A DNA stretch of 64,000 bases from Paragordius varius. Taxonomy: Eukaryota > Nematomorpha. Below, in pieces: positions 46,225 through 60,500 of this stretch. How positions within the stretch are numbered: position 1 is the stretch's first letter; the number at the start of each line of letters is the position of its first letter. Below the pieces are notes generated by a model. The model was not told the origin of the DNA. It was given only the letters and a program-made list of their open reading frames with translations, and searched no databases. Both the position numbers and the translations under genes were made by a program. The stretch covers positions 2,852,001 to 2,916,000 of the forward strand of contig OZ176053.1 in assembly GCA_964247055.1 (NCBI GenBank), given 5' to 3'.

Positions 46225-48498
46225 ATGGAAGACCAAGAAGGTTTTAATTGTCCCTAAAATTTAGAAGATATTTGTCGCGTTTGTCGATCAGAAGGAACTT
46301 CGGATAATCCACTTTTCTATCCTTGTGTATGTCATGGTACAATCAAATATGTACATCAGGATTGGTAAAATTTGTTTTATTAAATATTTTTTTAAACCAG
46401 TCTTATGCAATGGTTGAAGTACAGCAAAAAACAAAATTGTGAGCTATGCAAACATCCTTATAAATTTATTCCAAGTAATGTTGGTTAATAATATCTAGTA
46501 TACTCACCTGATATGCCCCGTAAAATACCAGTTTCCATTATTGCAACTGGTATTGTAAATTCAATATACAAAATCCTTAAAACATGGATCCATTATACAT
46601 TGGTATTTATCGCATGGATTCTTATGGTCCCTTTTACTGCTGCTAGATTTTGCAAGGCCATATTTAGCTTGGATTTTACCATTTTATTCCCATCTTCTAT
46701 TATCTCTATGAATGGGTAATTTTTAGTTTTTTATGTAAAAACTTGTTTTTAATTTATTTTTTTGGTAAAAATACGTCAAACGATTATAAATTTAGCTTTA
46801 ATTACACAGAAATGTGTGATTATTTACGTTGAGTTTATTAATTTGGTTTACATGGTTTTTTTATTGTTTAAAACAGTATTAAATTTTTATTACGTTATTA
46901 ATTGATGCAGGATATAATTGATAAGCTAAAATAGGAATTGAAATTATTGTTTTTTAATAATGGATTAACTATATAGATTAAGACCATAATTTATAAATCC
47001 CTATAATTAACTTTAAACGCTTACAATATTCATTTTATTATTGTACCACTAAAAGCTATAAAATATACATGTCTTAGAGTATAAATATTTATAAAATGCT
47101 TGTCGATAATATTATATTAACACGATGAGATTTGTATCACTGATGATGATTTTGATCGTTAAACACAAATGCTAAATAACATTTTAGGGTATATCAGGCG
47201 TTTTAAAATTTTTATTTGATTTTATTTCTCATATTTTTTAAGTGACAAAAATTTATTGTTGATTTATTTTAGGTTATTACCATAATCATTATTAATTTTT
47301 GCAGTTTATTATAGCCACTGTAAACAGTACCCACTTTATCGTTGACCAATTGGGGCAATACAGTAGCATATGATAAAAAACAAATTTTGTCCATATTGGA
47401 GTAGTTGGATACCCCAAGCCTGTTTAAAATTAAATTCTTAAAAAAATATGGGAGCAATCGATGGCAAAAGTTTGCACTTATATAACATTAAAAACCGAAA
47501 TATATAAAAGTTTTTATTCAAAAATACTTGATATTACTTATTTTAATGAAGAACCCAAAGATAAAAATTTAGTCAACGTGATATGTGTGCGATGGTAAAA
47601 TTGAAAAATAATACAAAATAAACCGCTTTTTCTATTTCTATCAATGTTAGATATAATTTAAATAAAAAATTAATTATAATTTCACTCTTAAAATTATATG
47701 AAGACGATATTTTGCAAAAATTTTGTAAAATAAAAATGGCGTTGAAGTAGTTTGACATGGAACTTTTTTTTCAAAATAAAATTTTATTTACATATTTTTG
47801 CATATTTATATAATTTTAATTAGTAAAGATGCATAAATTTAAATTGGGACCGTTTCCTTCAGTAGTATTTTAAAAATCCAACTTAAATTTATTCCGGGGT
47901 ATTTAGATACCCCCATTTGAATCGAAATGTTAATATCATATATTTGTAGATCCATACGCTACTGTATATTGCCAATCGCGGCCAACCTTCTAAGTGGCTA
48001 TTGTAATTATATTTATTTATTTTCTTTTTATTGATACTACAGGGGTCAAATCTTAGTTAATTATACGCAAGGAGCTTTCATAGTAAGCTGTGCCCTGTGC
48101 CTATTTAGGATTCTGGTTTGGTTAAAGGAACAAATTTTGGCTACCGATGAAATTTCAGCCTGGCTAACTGGTGAGGATGAAATTACCGTTTCTTCTCAAA
48201 TTAACCCTACTGCCTCAACAGAAAGTGTTAATAATAATAATAATTTAACATCTACAACATTGTCTAATGAATCCTCAACAAATATTATTAACGGAGATTT
48301 TGAAAATAGTAATTGATTATATATATTTATATATAAGTGTTTGAAATTTTATAGTTTTTGATGCTATATGTATGGTTAAAATATGATTTATTTTGGGAAT
48401 ATGCAAAAAATTGCGTGAGTTATATCATAGATTTTTTATAATTTTCTTTAAAATAGTTTAAAAAATATAACTCATTATGAAGAGAAGGGGTCTATTGT

Positions 48499-48529
<31 letters not shown>

Positions 48530-51500
48530 TTATTTAATCATAGGTGGCTTAAACCTATACAATGCGTTACCTACATCTCTGGTTTATGTTGAATCCAATT
48601 ATCACAATGTATATGCGCAACAAAACACTTCCTTAATAACCAATACATTAAACACGCCAGGTTTAAGTCAGTCAACAGAATCATCAATAAGACGTAGACA
48701 AGCAGCCAATGGTGGACAGAACAATAATAATAATATACCCTTTAGATTTGATAGTAAGTTAAAGAAAGCATTATATTTAATTGAAAAGTTAATTATTATA
48801 CAATAGTGTTTAGGTATATATTAAATGAAATTGGGTAAAATTTTGTTTGTTGTATCAGTTATGATTTTACATTTTTTTGTATTTGAGTTTTGAACCTTGA
48901 AATTAATAAAATATAGGTCGTATAATTAATGTATAAAACAACTTTATATCATTGATTAATGTTAATATTTTATCATTTTTCTATGTTTTTCGAACCATAT
49001 CTCACCATTTATTTTACACGTTTGGATATTCTAAAATTATATTTATTACTATTTTTACCTTATTTTTTTCATCATTTTTTGATATTTATATAAATATTTT
49101 TTCTAGTTTTTAGCCTAAACAACATTGATTGGGATCGGGCGGTTGAAGAATTAACCTGGGAAAATTTGTTGGGTCTCGATGGCACTTATAATTTTTTGGT
49201 GATTTTTTTATACCTTTTTTTATTTTTACATCCAATTTTTGGGAAAATACATAGCTTTGTAGCCTTTTCATCTAATTAATCCAAAATGTAACGTTTTAAT
49301 TAAATTTTAAAATTTCCGTGATTTTATATTATGTAAAAATTTATTTATTAACTTTTTACCATACAACTTTTAATTGATGTAATCGAAAAAATAGTAATTT
49401 TGAAATCATTTTTTTATATAATAATTATATTTTATATTAGGAACATGCTCTTTGGATCGTGATGTTCAATGCCGTTTTTATTACACTTTTCGGTAAATGT
49501 ATAAATATAACCTATTTTAGCTTTCGTCCCTTATCATTATGGCAAATTAGTGCTTAAATCCCTAAACTTACATCGTTGGGTAAATTTTATTTGTATTAAA
49601 TTATTTTGTTATAAATTGTTTAAATGTATATTGGATATAATTATTTGTTTGATGTTTCTATTTTTTTTATATATATATAATTTAAAATATGATGACAAAA
49701 TGTGAAAAACTGGACAAATATTATTGTTTGGCAGCCATACTTTTTTCAATTTAATTTTTTATTAAATCTATGGTTTTGGGTTGAAAAAAAAGAAATAATT
49801 GTTGGTAACCATGTATGATACATTTCACAATTGTAATACCTTGGTAAAAAAATTAACCATTAAATTGTTTTTTCAAAAAAATCTTTGACCCATGTTCGGG
49901 TAAGTATTACTTACGTCCTTATGCTTACATCCTTATGCTTACATTTTTGAATAAATATCATACATTCATCATAAGTATGCTCCTAGTAGACTTATTAAAA
50001 TTTCAAAGTGGCATAACTTTAAAAATATTGCGAAATTTTGAATTCTGTAAATTGGAGGATATAAACTAAATTATATTTAACAAATAATATATAGGTTTGA
50101 GTAATGTTGCTTCAATCTTACGACACTAAAAGGGGTTTACATAACTCCTGTTAAAAATGGATAAATGTTGAAACATGCATGCAAAATCCAAAGTTTTCTA
50201 GAAGAAATATGTACACATTTTATCGAACTATATTTTTTAGATTTATTTGAGTCATGGAAATCGAAATATTTCCATACTTTATGAAATAAAAAAATCTACT
50301 TAGTTTTTAAATTCCTTAAATTGGAGGATAGAAAATGATGTATATATAACAAATTATTTATAGGTTTTAGAAATAGGAATAATCTCATACACATCTTAGT
50401 GAACTAAGCTTTTTTAAAAAATGTATTTGGAACACACATTTAAATCCAAAATTTTTAGAAGGTATGCAATTGATTTAACCAACATTTTAGATTTATTTGC
50501 TGTCAGGGCAATGCGATGGTCTGTATAATATTTTGATTGAGCGTAATATTTATGGTTCCGCCACTTTTCACCCTTCATTTTGAAAATGCCATTTTTTTAT
50601 TACATCCTGATTTACATCCAAACATGCAAAACGAGAGAGCCACAAAGATTTGTTAATAAACGTTTCAAAAGTTTGAAGAATTTATATGTCATAGATACCC
50701 TATATTGTAATCCAAAAAGAAAACAAATCCAATCGAGTTAAAGAAAATTGGGATAAGCTTTATTTAGAAGTGAAAAAAGAATTGGATTGTGACACATCCC
50801 TAAACCAAATTATCAAAATGTATAATAATATTAAGTACACCCTAAAGAAGAAATTCAAAACTCTCATAAAACAGACATCTTAATAGTCCGAAGCTCTTAG
50901 TTTATGAAAAAAAATTTTACTCGCTACTAGAATAAGCGCCTGGCTATTTTCCTTTTTGCTAATAATCTACGCATTAATTAAATAAATAGCACTTGCGAGC
51001 GATTGATTCGATAATATGAAATTGTGGTATCACTTAAAATTAAAAGTTTAAAAATACTCATTATTTGTAGGAGACCTGATTTTTACAAAATTTGAGGGAT
51101 TTGTTGCATTGACAGCTTTTTTGGTTCTTGGAATCTCTCTTAGCAGCGAAATTAATTTATTTTCATATGCAAAAAACTTAGGGGAAGTTGTGTCTGGTTT
51201 TAGAAAAGTTTGAAGAAAGAATTTATATTTCATAGATATTCTATATTGTATTCCAAAAAGAAAACAAATCCAATCCGAGTTAAAGAAAATGGGGATAAGC
51301 TTTATTTAGAAGTGAAAAAAGAATTGGATTGAGACATATCACTAAACCAAATTATCAAAATGTATAATATCGAGTACACCCTAAAGAAGAAATTAAAAAA
51401 ATCAATGAAACAGACACAAATCCTAAGTTTTTTGCATATGAAAATAAATTAATCTCGCTGCTAGGAGAGATTCCAAGAACCAAAGAAGCTGTCAATGAAT

Positions 51501-54500
51501 TTTGTAACAATCAGATCTCCTACAAATAATGAGTCTTTTTAAACTTTTAATTTTAAGTGATACCACAATTAATCTCATATTATCGAATCAGTCGCTCGCA
51601 AGTGCTACAAATAATTTTCAGTAATCAATATTTAATTGATGCATAGATTATTAACAAAAAGGATAATAGCCAGGCGCTCAATCTAGTAGTGAGTATAATT
51701 ATTTTATAAACTAAGAACTTCGGACTATTAAGATTTCTTGTTTTATGAGAGGAGTTTTGAATTTTCTTCTTTAGGGTGTACTTGATTTTATACATTTTGA
51801 TAATTTAGTGATATGTCATAATCCAATTCTTTTTTTACTAAATAAAGCTTATCACAATTTTTTCTAACTCGGATTGGATTTGTTTTCTTTTTGGATTACA
51901 ATATAGTGTATCCATGAAATATAAATTATTCAAACTTTTCTAAAACGTTTATTAACAAATCTCTGGCTCGCTCGTTTTGCATGTGTGGATGTAAATCAGG
52001 ATGTAGTAAAAAATGGCGTTTTCAAAATGAAGGGTAAAAATTGGCGGATATTTAAGGAATGAACCATAAATATTACGCTTAATCAAAATATTATACAGAC
52101 CATCGCATTGCCCTGAGAGTAAATAAATCTAAAATATTAGTTAAATCAATTGCATACCTTCTAAAAAATTTAAAATTATTTTTTTAAAGATGCTTAGTTC
52201 ACTAAGATGTCTATAAGATTATTTCTATTTCTAAAACCTATAAATAATTTGTTATATATACATCATTTTCTATCCTCCAATTTAAAGAATTAAAAATTTA
52301 TTTTACAAAGTATGCAAATATTTCGATTTCCATGACTCAAATAAATTTAAAAAATATAGTTCGATAAAATGTGTACATATTTCTTCTAGAAAACTTTGGA
52401 TTTTGCATGCATGTTTTAAGATTTATCCATTTTTACCAGGGGTTATGTAAACCCCTTTTAGTGTCGTAAGATTAAAGCAACATTACTTAAACCTATATAT
52501 TATTTGTTAAATATATTTTGGTTTATATCCTCCAATTTACAGAATTCAAAATTCGCAATATTATTAAAGTTATGCCACTTTGAAATTCTAATAAGTCTAC
52601 TAGGAGCAGACTTATGATGAATGTATGATATTTATTGAAAAATGTAAGCTTAAGGATTTAAGCATAAGGACGTAAGTACTACTTACCCTAACATGGGTCT
52701 TTGTCTTTAACCATTACGTTTTGTCATTATTTAAATTTTTACTGTAATTGTCTCTTATATATTCGTATAGTAATGAAAAACGTTTTATTTTTATTGCATA
52801 TATATATTGTTTAATTTTTAGATTGCAGCAAGCTACTTTGAATCATTTATCAATATTTATGTGGGGTACATTTTCATATGCCTTATCCTGGTTATTTGTA
52901 GACGCATATACACCAAACTCAATTACAATAGGTAAGATATTTAAGATTTTTACCACAAAATTTATAAATTTTTTATTTATTTTTCCATTAATATTGTTTA
53001 GATTAACCATGGTTTTTAGCGTGTGTTATCTAATGATCAAAGTTTGCCTATTACTAGTGTTGGAAATTGTAATTTTTCCTTTTATATGTGGATGGGTGCT
53101 TGATATATGCTCTTTGGTAATTAATTTTACCTCTTTGAATCATTTTGTTTTAATATATATTTATAGTTGAGGATTTAGGTATAAAAATTTGCAAAAAGAT
53201 AAAAAAGAATATTATTGAAAATAGTAATCTCATAAACTCAAATAATTAATTCTTTTGCATTTTATTTAAATATGAACAAGTTTTTTTGCCAAAATATAGG
53301 AATAATTTAAGTTTTTACTAACTTTTAATATAATAATAATAATATTGTATAGGATCTTTTTTCAAGTTCAATTGGTCAACGGGTGAAATCATTTAACAAT
53401 ACACCATTCCTATCCACCATTATGCATTGGTTATTTGGTTTGGCTTATGCTTTTTATTTTGCTTCACTGCTCAAATTTATACGCGATACCCTAAGACCTG
53501 GCTTAATTTGGTTCATACGAGGTGGAACAAATAATACCAACAATAATAATATTAATATGGGAAATAATATCAATAATGATGGGAACAATGAAAATAATTT
53601 AACAAATGGCACGTTACCGCCTTCGAATGCGTCGAATAGGTAAATTATATATTATATTTTAGAGTTTTTTTTATTAAAGCGAAAATAGGATAACTTATGT
53701 TTTTGTTTTTAATACACTTTTACGAAAAACTAAGTTTGGTTATTTATCCGTTGTTTATTGAAGTAAAATATTTTTTTACCTATTAAGTTTTTTACAAATA
53801 ATTATATATATATATATATATATATATACCAAAAATGAATTTTATATAATTTAATTTTTAATCATGGTATATATTATATGCATAAATTATGAATATAATT
53901 TTATTTATATTTTCAATTTATATATTATATTTCATTTAGCAATCCTAATAATCAGCAACCAAATCGACAAGCCAATGCAGGTATTTTTCCGTTCTAAGTT
54001 TTTAGAGTTACATTGTTTTGATTTATTTTAATAATTTAAAAAATTTTGACAATAAAACTATTATAGGATAGAAATAAGTTTGATAAAACACCCATAATTC
54101 AAGTTAAACTTCAACGAGAATTATAATAGTTTACTTTCTTAATATTTGACCTGTTATTATTTTAGCCGGAACCGATGATGGAAATCCTATTAAAGAACTT
54201 ATTGTCCTACCCATATATCGGCATTTAACTCAGTTTCTAACTTCATGGGTATTTAAAAAAATATTTTGATGTGCAATAAATACAAGCACATTTTATTTTT
54301 GACTGCGCAATTATAAAATATTTTATTCTTCAGATACTCTTTGTGTTCATAATCGCTTTCAATGTCTGGATACCCGTTAAATGTATTAAATGGTTATTTC
54401 CTTTCCTTCTACCCTACACCTTATTTCCTGAAGGGTATTTTTTAAAATTTAATTTTTATTTTTAATAACTAAATATTACTTTAATATTGTATACCATTTG

Positions 54501-57500
54501 CACTTTAAGAGAGTTCTTGAAAATTTCAAGTTGGTCCTTTTTTATTAATAAAATCGTGTATCATTGATCTTTTTTTTCTATCATTTTTAATATATTCTCT
54601 TTATTTTATCGACCTTTTTTTCAAATCAATATTAATTTTTAATCATTTAGAAACCGTATATATCATTATTATTTTTTGAAAAATATTTTAATTTTGAGAA
54701 AAATCGAAAAAAATATAAGTATTCTGGGTTATTAATTACATTTTTTTCGTTATAAACATTTATAATTGAATAATGTTGTTAAATGGAAACAATTAGTTCG
54801 AAACAAAAAAGTGGCTTTAAATTGAAAAATATTAATTTTAAATGAATAAATATATATTAAATAAAGTAAATTAGGCTAAAAAAATTTGGTTAAATCCGGA
54901 CTTATGAATTGAAGCGTTGAAGGACCAACTTGAAGTGTTCAAGGACACTCTTGAAATGCATATATCTAACAGTTCATAATTGTACGTATTAATTAATTTT
55001 ATATAAATTTCTATTATTCTACAATTCATCATTAAACATATTTCCATAAAAATGCTTTATAATATGACACGATGAGGTGTTTCTTAAAAATCTTTAATTA
55101 TATAGAGCAGAGCAATTGATAAATAAGGTTTTTACAGGTTAAGGGATATTCTCTTTACAAATTTCTTGGTCACAATCCTTTCTCATGAATCACTTAAATG
55201 AAATAATAAAATATCTAAAGCTTTACGTTTCTACTTTTATTTTGCATAAAGTTTTCCCCGTATTTTATATTATGTACGCCTTTTAACTAAAGTATTAATG
55301 AAAATGCCCTATAAAATATCTTCTTAATCTTTTCTGTTTAAATAAAGACAAGATATTAGTTGGTTAAATTTGATACATACTTCTTAGAAGCTTTATTATG
55401 ACCCACAACTCTTTTTATTTTATGCAATTTGTAGAAAACTAAAAATTTACCTATAATTTTTATTAAAAGATGAATGATGTGGATATAAAACCATGCATTT
55501 TTCCTTAACCGATTTTAAAGTCCGAGGGGGGGGGGTTCATTTACTTAATTTTAGTCAATTATTTGATGATTTTATATGATATAAACATATTTTACATATA
55601 ATAATAGTGTTATGGATTCTGTTTGGACGGAATTACCATTCGAACTTATATTGTTTCACAGTGGGATACCTTCCCTCGTATTAGAGGGGAATAGGATTCG
55701 TAATATAACGACCTATATTATCCGTACTTGGGCTACCATAGTTGGTTCTATGTTAGGTCTTCAAACCTATCTATTAGGCCAAACAAATGAAAATAATCTC
55801 ACCATTAATTCGAATGATAATTCCAATAATGTTCCTTCTGCAAATGGTAATAACCAGTCAAATTCCACCCAGAATAAGCCTAAAAATGAAAACAATCTTG
55901 GTAACAAAAGGAATGAAAACTATGTTGCACAAAGTATATCTTTTTTCTTTGATCCAATTTTTAAGGATAATTTTGGTTTGATTGTCATATAAATTGTTGG
56001 GTAGAAATCAAATTTACATTTTTTAATTTTATGGTATTTGGACTTTTTAAATTTCGTTCTAAACTTCTTTATACCTTTTCTGTGTGATATAAAAAAACAA
56101 AATTTCATAATTTTTTAGTTTAAATGCATACATTTACGGATATTTGCGCATTATAATTAACAAAGGTTTTATAATTTTTTTATTTATATAAATGTATAGT
56201 TCCCAGTATTCAATAAATAACCTCTCATAAATATTTATTAATTATACTGGATTAAAGCTATTTTTTAGCAAAACCCAATCACCCTTTATTATAATGGTTT
56301 TTGTAAAAATTCATCATTTTACGGAAGAAATTATTAGGTTTTACCCCAGTAAAATAAATTATTTTTATATATTTTAGATCCACAAGAAACTTCAACGTCA
56401 GAACAATTGCCTTCAACCAGTTATTCACCCTATCAAAGTAATGTATTATTTTTGTAAAGAAGAAATTATATATTATCTTTTATACATATTATAATTTATC
56501 TATAATTGGGTTAAAATTAATATTGTTTTATTTATAAGTCAATTCCTTACTATTTGTATTCACGGTTTCAAAACAATTGGCTTATGTTATTTTACACTTT
56601 TCAAATTTCTCAAGTCGTATTTTTTAATGAGCATCTGTTTAATTTTAAATTATTTTTCTTCAAATTGTCCAATTTTTGATTTTGAAACGCAAAAAAAACA
56701 GATGGGTATGAATACTTTATTAAATGAACTCATTATTATTACAACCATAAACTCTAATTACTGTCATGTATTTTTATAAATGTTAAACATACGTTTTTAA
56801 TTGATTTTACTTTGTTTTTTTAATTGTTATGATGTTTGATATGTCAACTTTCAACATGGGCACATTTAAGCCCTAAAATATGATAGCCTATTTATTGTAA
56901 ACAATTAAAAACAAAGTAAGATTAATTAAAAACGCATGTTTGACATTAAACATACATGACTGTAAATGAGATCTCCATTGCTTTTAGTTTTAAATTTAAT
57001 GTGTAATAAATATTTTTTATTTTAAAATATCCATGTTAAAATATATATTTCATGATAACATATAGATTTTGAGACAAAGAATGATGATGAAAGTGAAGAA
57101 ACAGTAGTCGAGAGTGAGGGAACTGAAACTGATTTTTCCGAATACACCATAAGCAGTTATACATCTTTTGCTTGTGATGATGTATCAAATGTTTCAGACA
57201 ATAGTTTATCATCTCAACAAAGCATTCAACAACGTAAACATATAAACTCTGGCGCAGATACAATATTTGGTAAGGAAAAGGTGGTGAAATTCCCATCTAA
57301 AAAGAATATGGAACACCCTAAGAGGTAAATAGTGCGATTATTTTTTTTCATTTATTTATTATTACCATTAATTTTGTAATACAGTATGATTATTTTTCGC
57401 CAAATGTTTAAATTTAGTGCTTAAAGGGCTTGTTTGATATTATTAATTGGTTAAAATGTTTAATTATGATTTTTATATATATATATTTGGATAATAGATT

Positions 57501-60500
57501 GAATCAAAATGCTAAAAATATCGAAAAAAATACCAGTTCAAACGGCAAAAACGCGAACCAAAATAGCACGCAAGCTAATACAAACTCAGAAAATCCTGAT
57601 CTACCCAATTATGAAAGGCCTTCATATTTTGGCCTGAGAATTGCGGCTTTTATAGCTTGCCTCATACTTACTGTGATTTGTGGATCTATTCTATTGTTAA
57701 CTGTTCCAGGTATAAAGTTTATTACAATAAAATGTTTACAAACTGCCGATTATTACGCATTTTTTCAATTCCTGATGTCACAATGTTTTTAAATTAAGGG
57801 GTCTTTAACTAGTAGTAGTTTGTCGCTTATGCGCACAGAGCTGACAGTAAAAAAATTCATATTTGTTTAATATACGGATAACTTTCTTATATTTTTAATC
57901 TAAAAAAATACATAAAAATTAGTTTGTATTCTTAACAGATAGCATTCGTTATATTTTAACAAAAGAAAATACATAAAAATTTGTTCGTTTTCTTAAAAAG
58001 CGTTATATAGCAGGAACGGGTGCCATGTGAATGAAATTTATTTATCATTTATATTCAAAATTTTTATACTATAGTTGTGTTGGGCCGTTTATTGTTTTTC
58101 CATTTCCCGTGGGAATCTGGGCTATTTTATATGATTACGGCGGGTAGGATACTACCTTCACAACAATTATCGCGAAGTACATTTTTTAGTCCTACTACAC
58201 CACCATCAAGTTATAATGCTGGTGGCCCATTGCTAAATATGTCGACAAATTCAAGAATTATCCATAATGAAACAAATAATCAACCACATAACCCTGTTTT
58301 ATCAATCGATGTCCAACCAAGTTATCTCAACCAAACGGTAATCAATCTTTTTCTTTCTTTCTACTTTTGCAGACATAATGATACAATTTAGTCATAATTT
58401 TTATTGTCAAGCGTTTGATAACCCAGTCCGTAACACAGTTAATTGTGCAAAAAATATTTTTATAAAAAATTGTTCCCTATGTAAGGCATTTATTTATAAA
58501 CATATTAATTTACAAAAAATTTAATGGTTTTACAATTTTATAAATGTTCAGAAAACAAAGCCATCCATATCAAAGGAGTTTTTCCAAGAAATGGATCATA
58601 TAATGAATTAGTTTGCAAAAAAACCAATTGTAAATTATAGAATTAACAAATATTTTATCAGGTCTAAAATATAAGACCTTAATTTTATTTTAACAACTTT
58701 TGCGAGTTCATTGCCAAAATTTGGAAAGACTTATCATAGAATTTTATTTTAAAAAAATTTATTCATACATTTTGTAAAAATTTTTGAAATTTCTCTCGGG
58801 CTGAAAATTGCAGAGATTAAACACTCCTGTCATACTAAACTAAAATAAATAATTTGTTAGGCAAACACATCTTTTGCACACTCAATTACAACATCTGATC
58901 AGTGGATTGATGATTTAATGTTAAGTAATCCAACATATTTGTACGGTCTCATTTTTTCAACCATGGCCGTTTACCTTATTTGGTTGATGTGGCGTTCTAT
59001 TGAAAGAGGTATTGCCATAGATCAAAACCCTAATCTAGATGGTGCGAATATTATTAATAACGCAAATCAAGATGGTAGCAACAATCAACCAATTCTTGAA
59101 GCGAGAATTGACAACACAGTAGACGAAGGACAGAACAATACAACTCAATGTATGTAACTTTTTTCATAGTTTCTTTTTAATTTTTATGATGAATCTTTAA
59201 CCCATCGAACATTATTAGAGTAAGTAGTGTTAGTAGACATAAAAAAGTATAATTTTTGAAAACTATTTTTTTGTCCATGATTTTATCTATATAACTATGA
59301 TTACAATTTTGTGATATGAGTTTTATATTTTAATTTATTCCGCAATTTAAAACGATGGGTGGTTAGTTATATGAAAAAATTAATGTTACTAAGATATAGT
59401 TTTCGTAAAGCAAAATAATTTTACTTTTTGTGTTTTGTCTTATTAATTTACTTTTTAACTCTATATTCACCCATGTTTATTTTGACTTATCAATAGATTT
59501 TGATAACAACCACCCTGATCCCTTATATGTTCGGGGCGGCGAAAGGACCTATCCCTCTCCAATATTATTGCATGGCAAATTTTACACGCTAATTCAATAT
59601 TTTGGGCAAACCCTAAAACAGCTGATTAGTGGTCATCATTATATAGTATTTCGACCTGCCTCACATCAAATCATAACGATTTATGCCAAAAAATTCGTGG
59701 TTTATTTTGCCGTTTTTGCCTTCAATGTAATTAATATTTTGGCGCTTGGTTGCGTATTCTTGGGTATTATACCACTCCTGATTGGAATTATCATGGATGT
59801 GTGCATTATAATACCCTTGAGGGTACCGATGGATAGGACACCCTTCATTTACCTGGAAAATGTAAGTTTACTTCAAAATGATATGTATTAATTGTTGTGT
59901 GGTTTTAAAAAAATGGATTTTTTTTGAAAAGCATAAAGGCGTTACATAATGAATCGTTTATTTAATTGTTATAAAGATATACGCTTTAAAAAAACATAAA
60001 ACTATCTCCTTTTCGCAGAAAATGAACTATTTTACGATAACTACTTAATTTATATCGGTTATAAATTGTATTATCACACATTCTTACCGATTTTACTTTT
60101 GATTTTTTCCAGCTTTTAGGGGACACACTAAAATATTTTTGCTCCATTTTACGTTTTTTTTCATAGGATTGGCTTTTTGGCATCCTCGTGGTCAAAATTA
60201 TCATTGCGCTAAGTCTCATTTTTCCGCCTATGACTCCACCTCCTGGATACACTTTAGTCAATGGGAGATATATAGCAAATGCTGTTAGGCCAGCGGCATC
60301 ATCTACTAACGCCCCTGTCAATACTAATAATTCAATCATTTCCAATAGAAGCGAGGATCCAGCTAGAAATAACACAATTGAAGTTAATAACAATCAACCT
60401 AGTACCTCGACGACACAACACGAATTCGAAGATCAAAGTTATTATTACATTCAACAACAAGATGGCACGTTACATTTAGTACATAATGTTGTTGTACCCA

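Noticed and set aside
52748-53170. 140-codon open frame suggesting a separate membrane protein
   Set aside because: Its first half is in the wrong frame; the true reading ([18 protein letters not shown]) is MARCHF6 exon 10, and only the second half (exon 11) is in the native frame.
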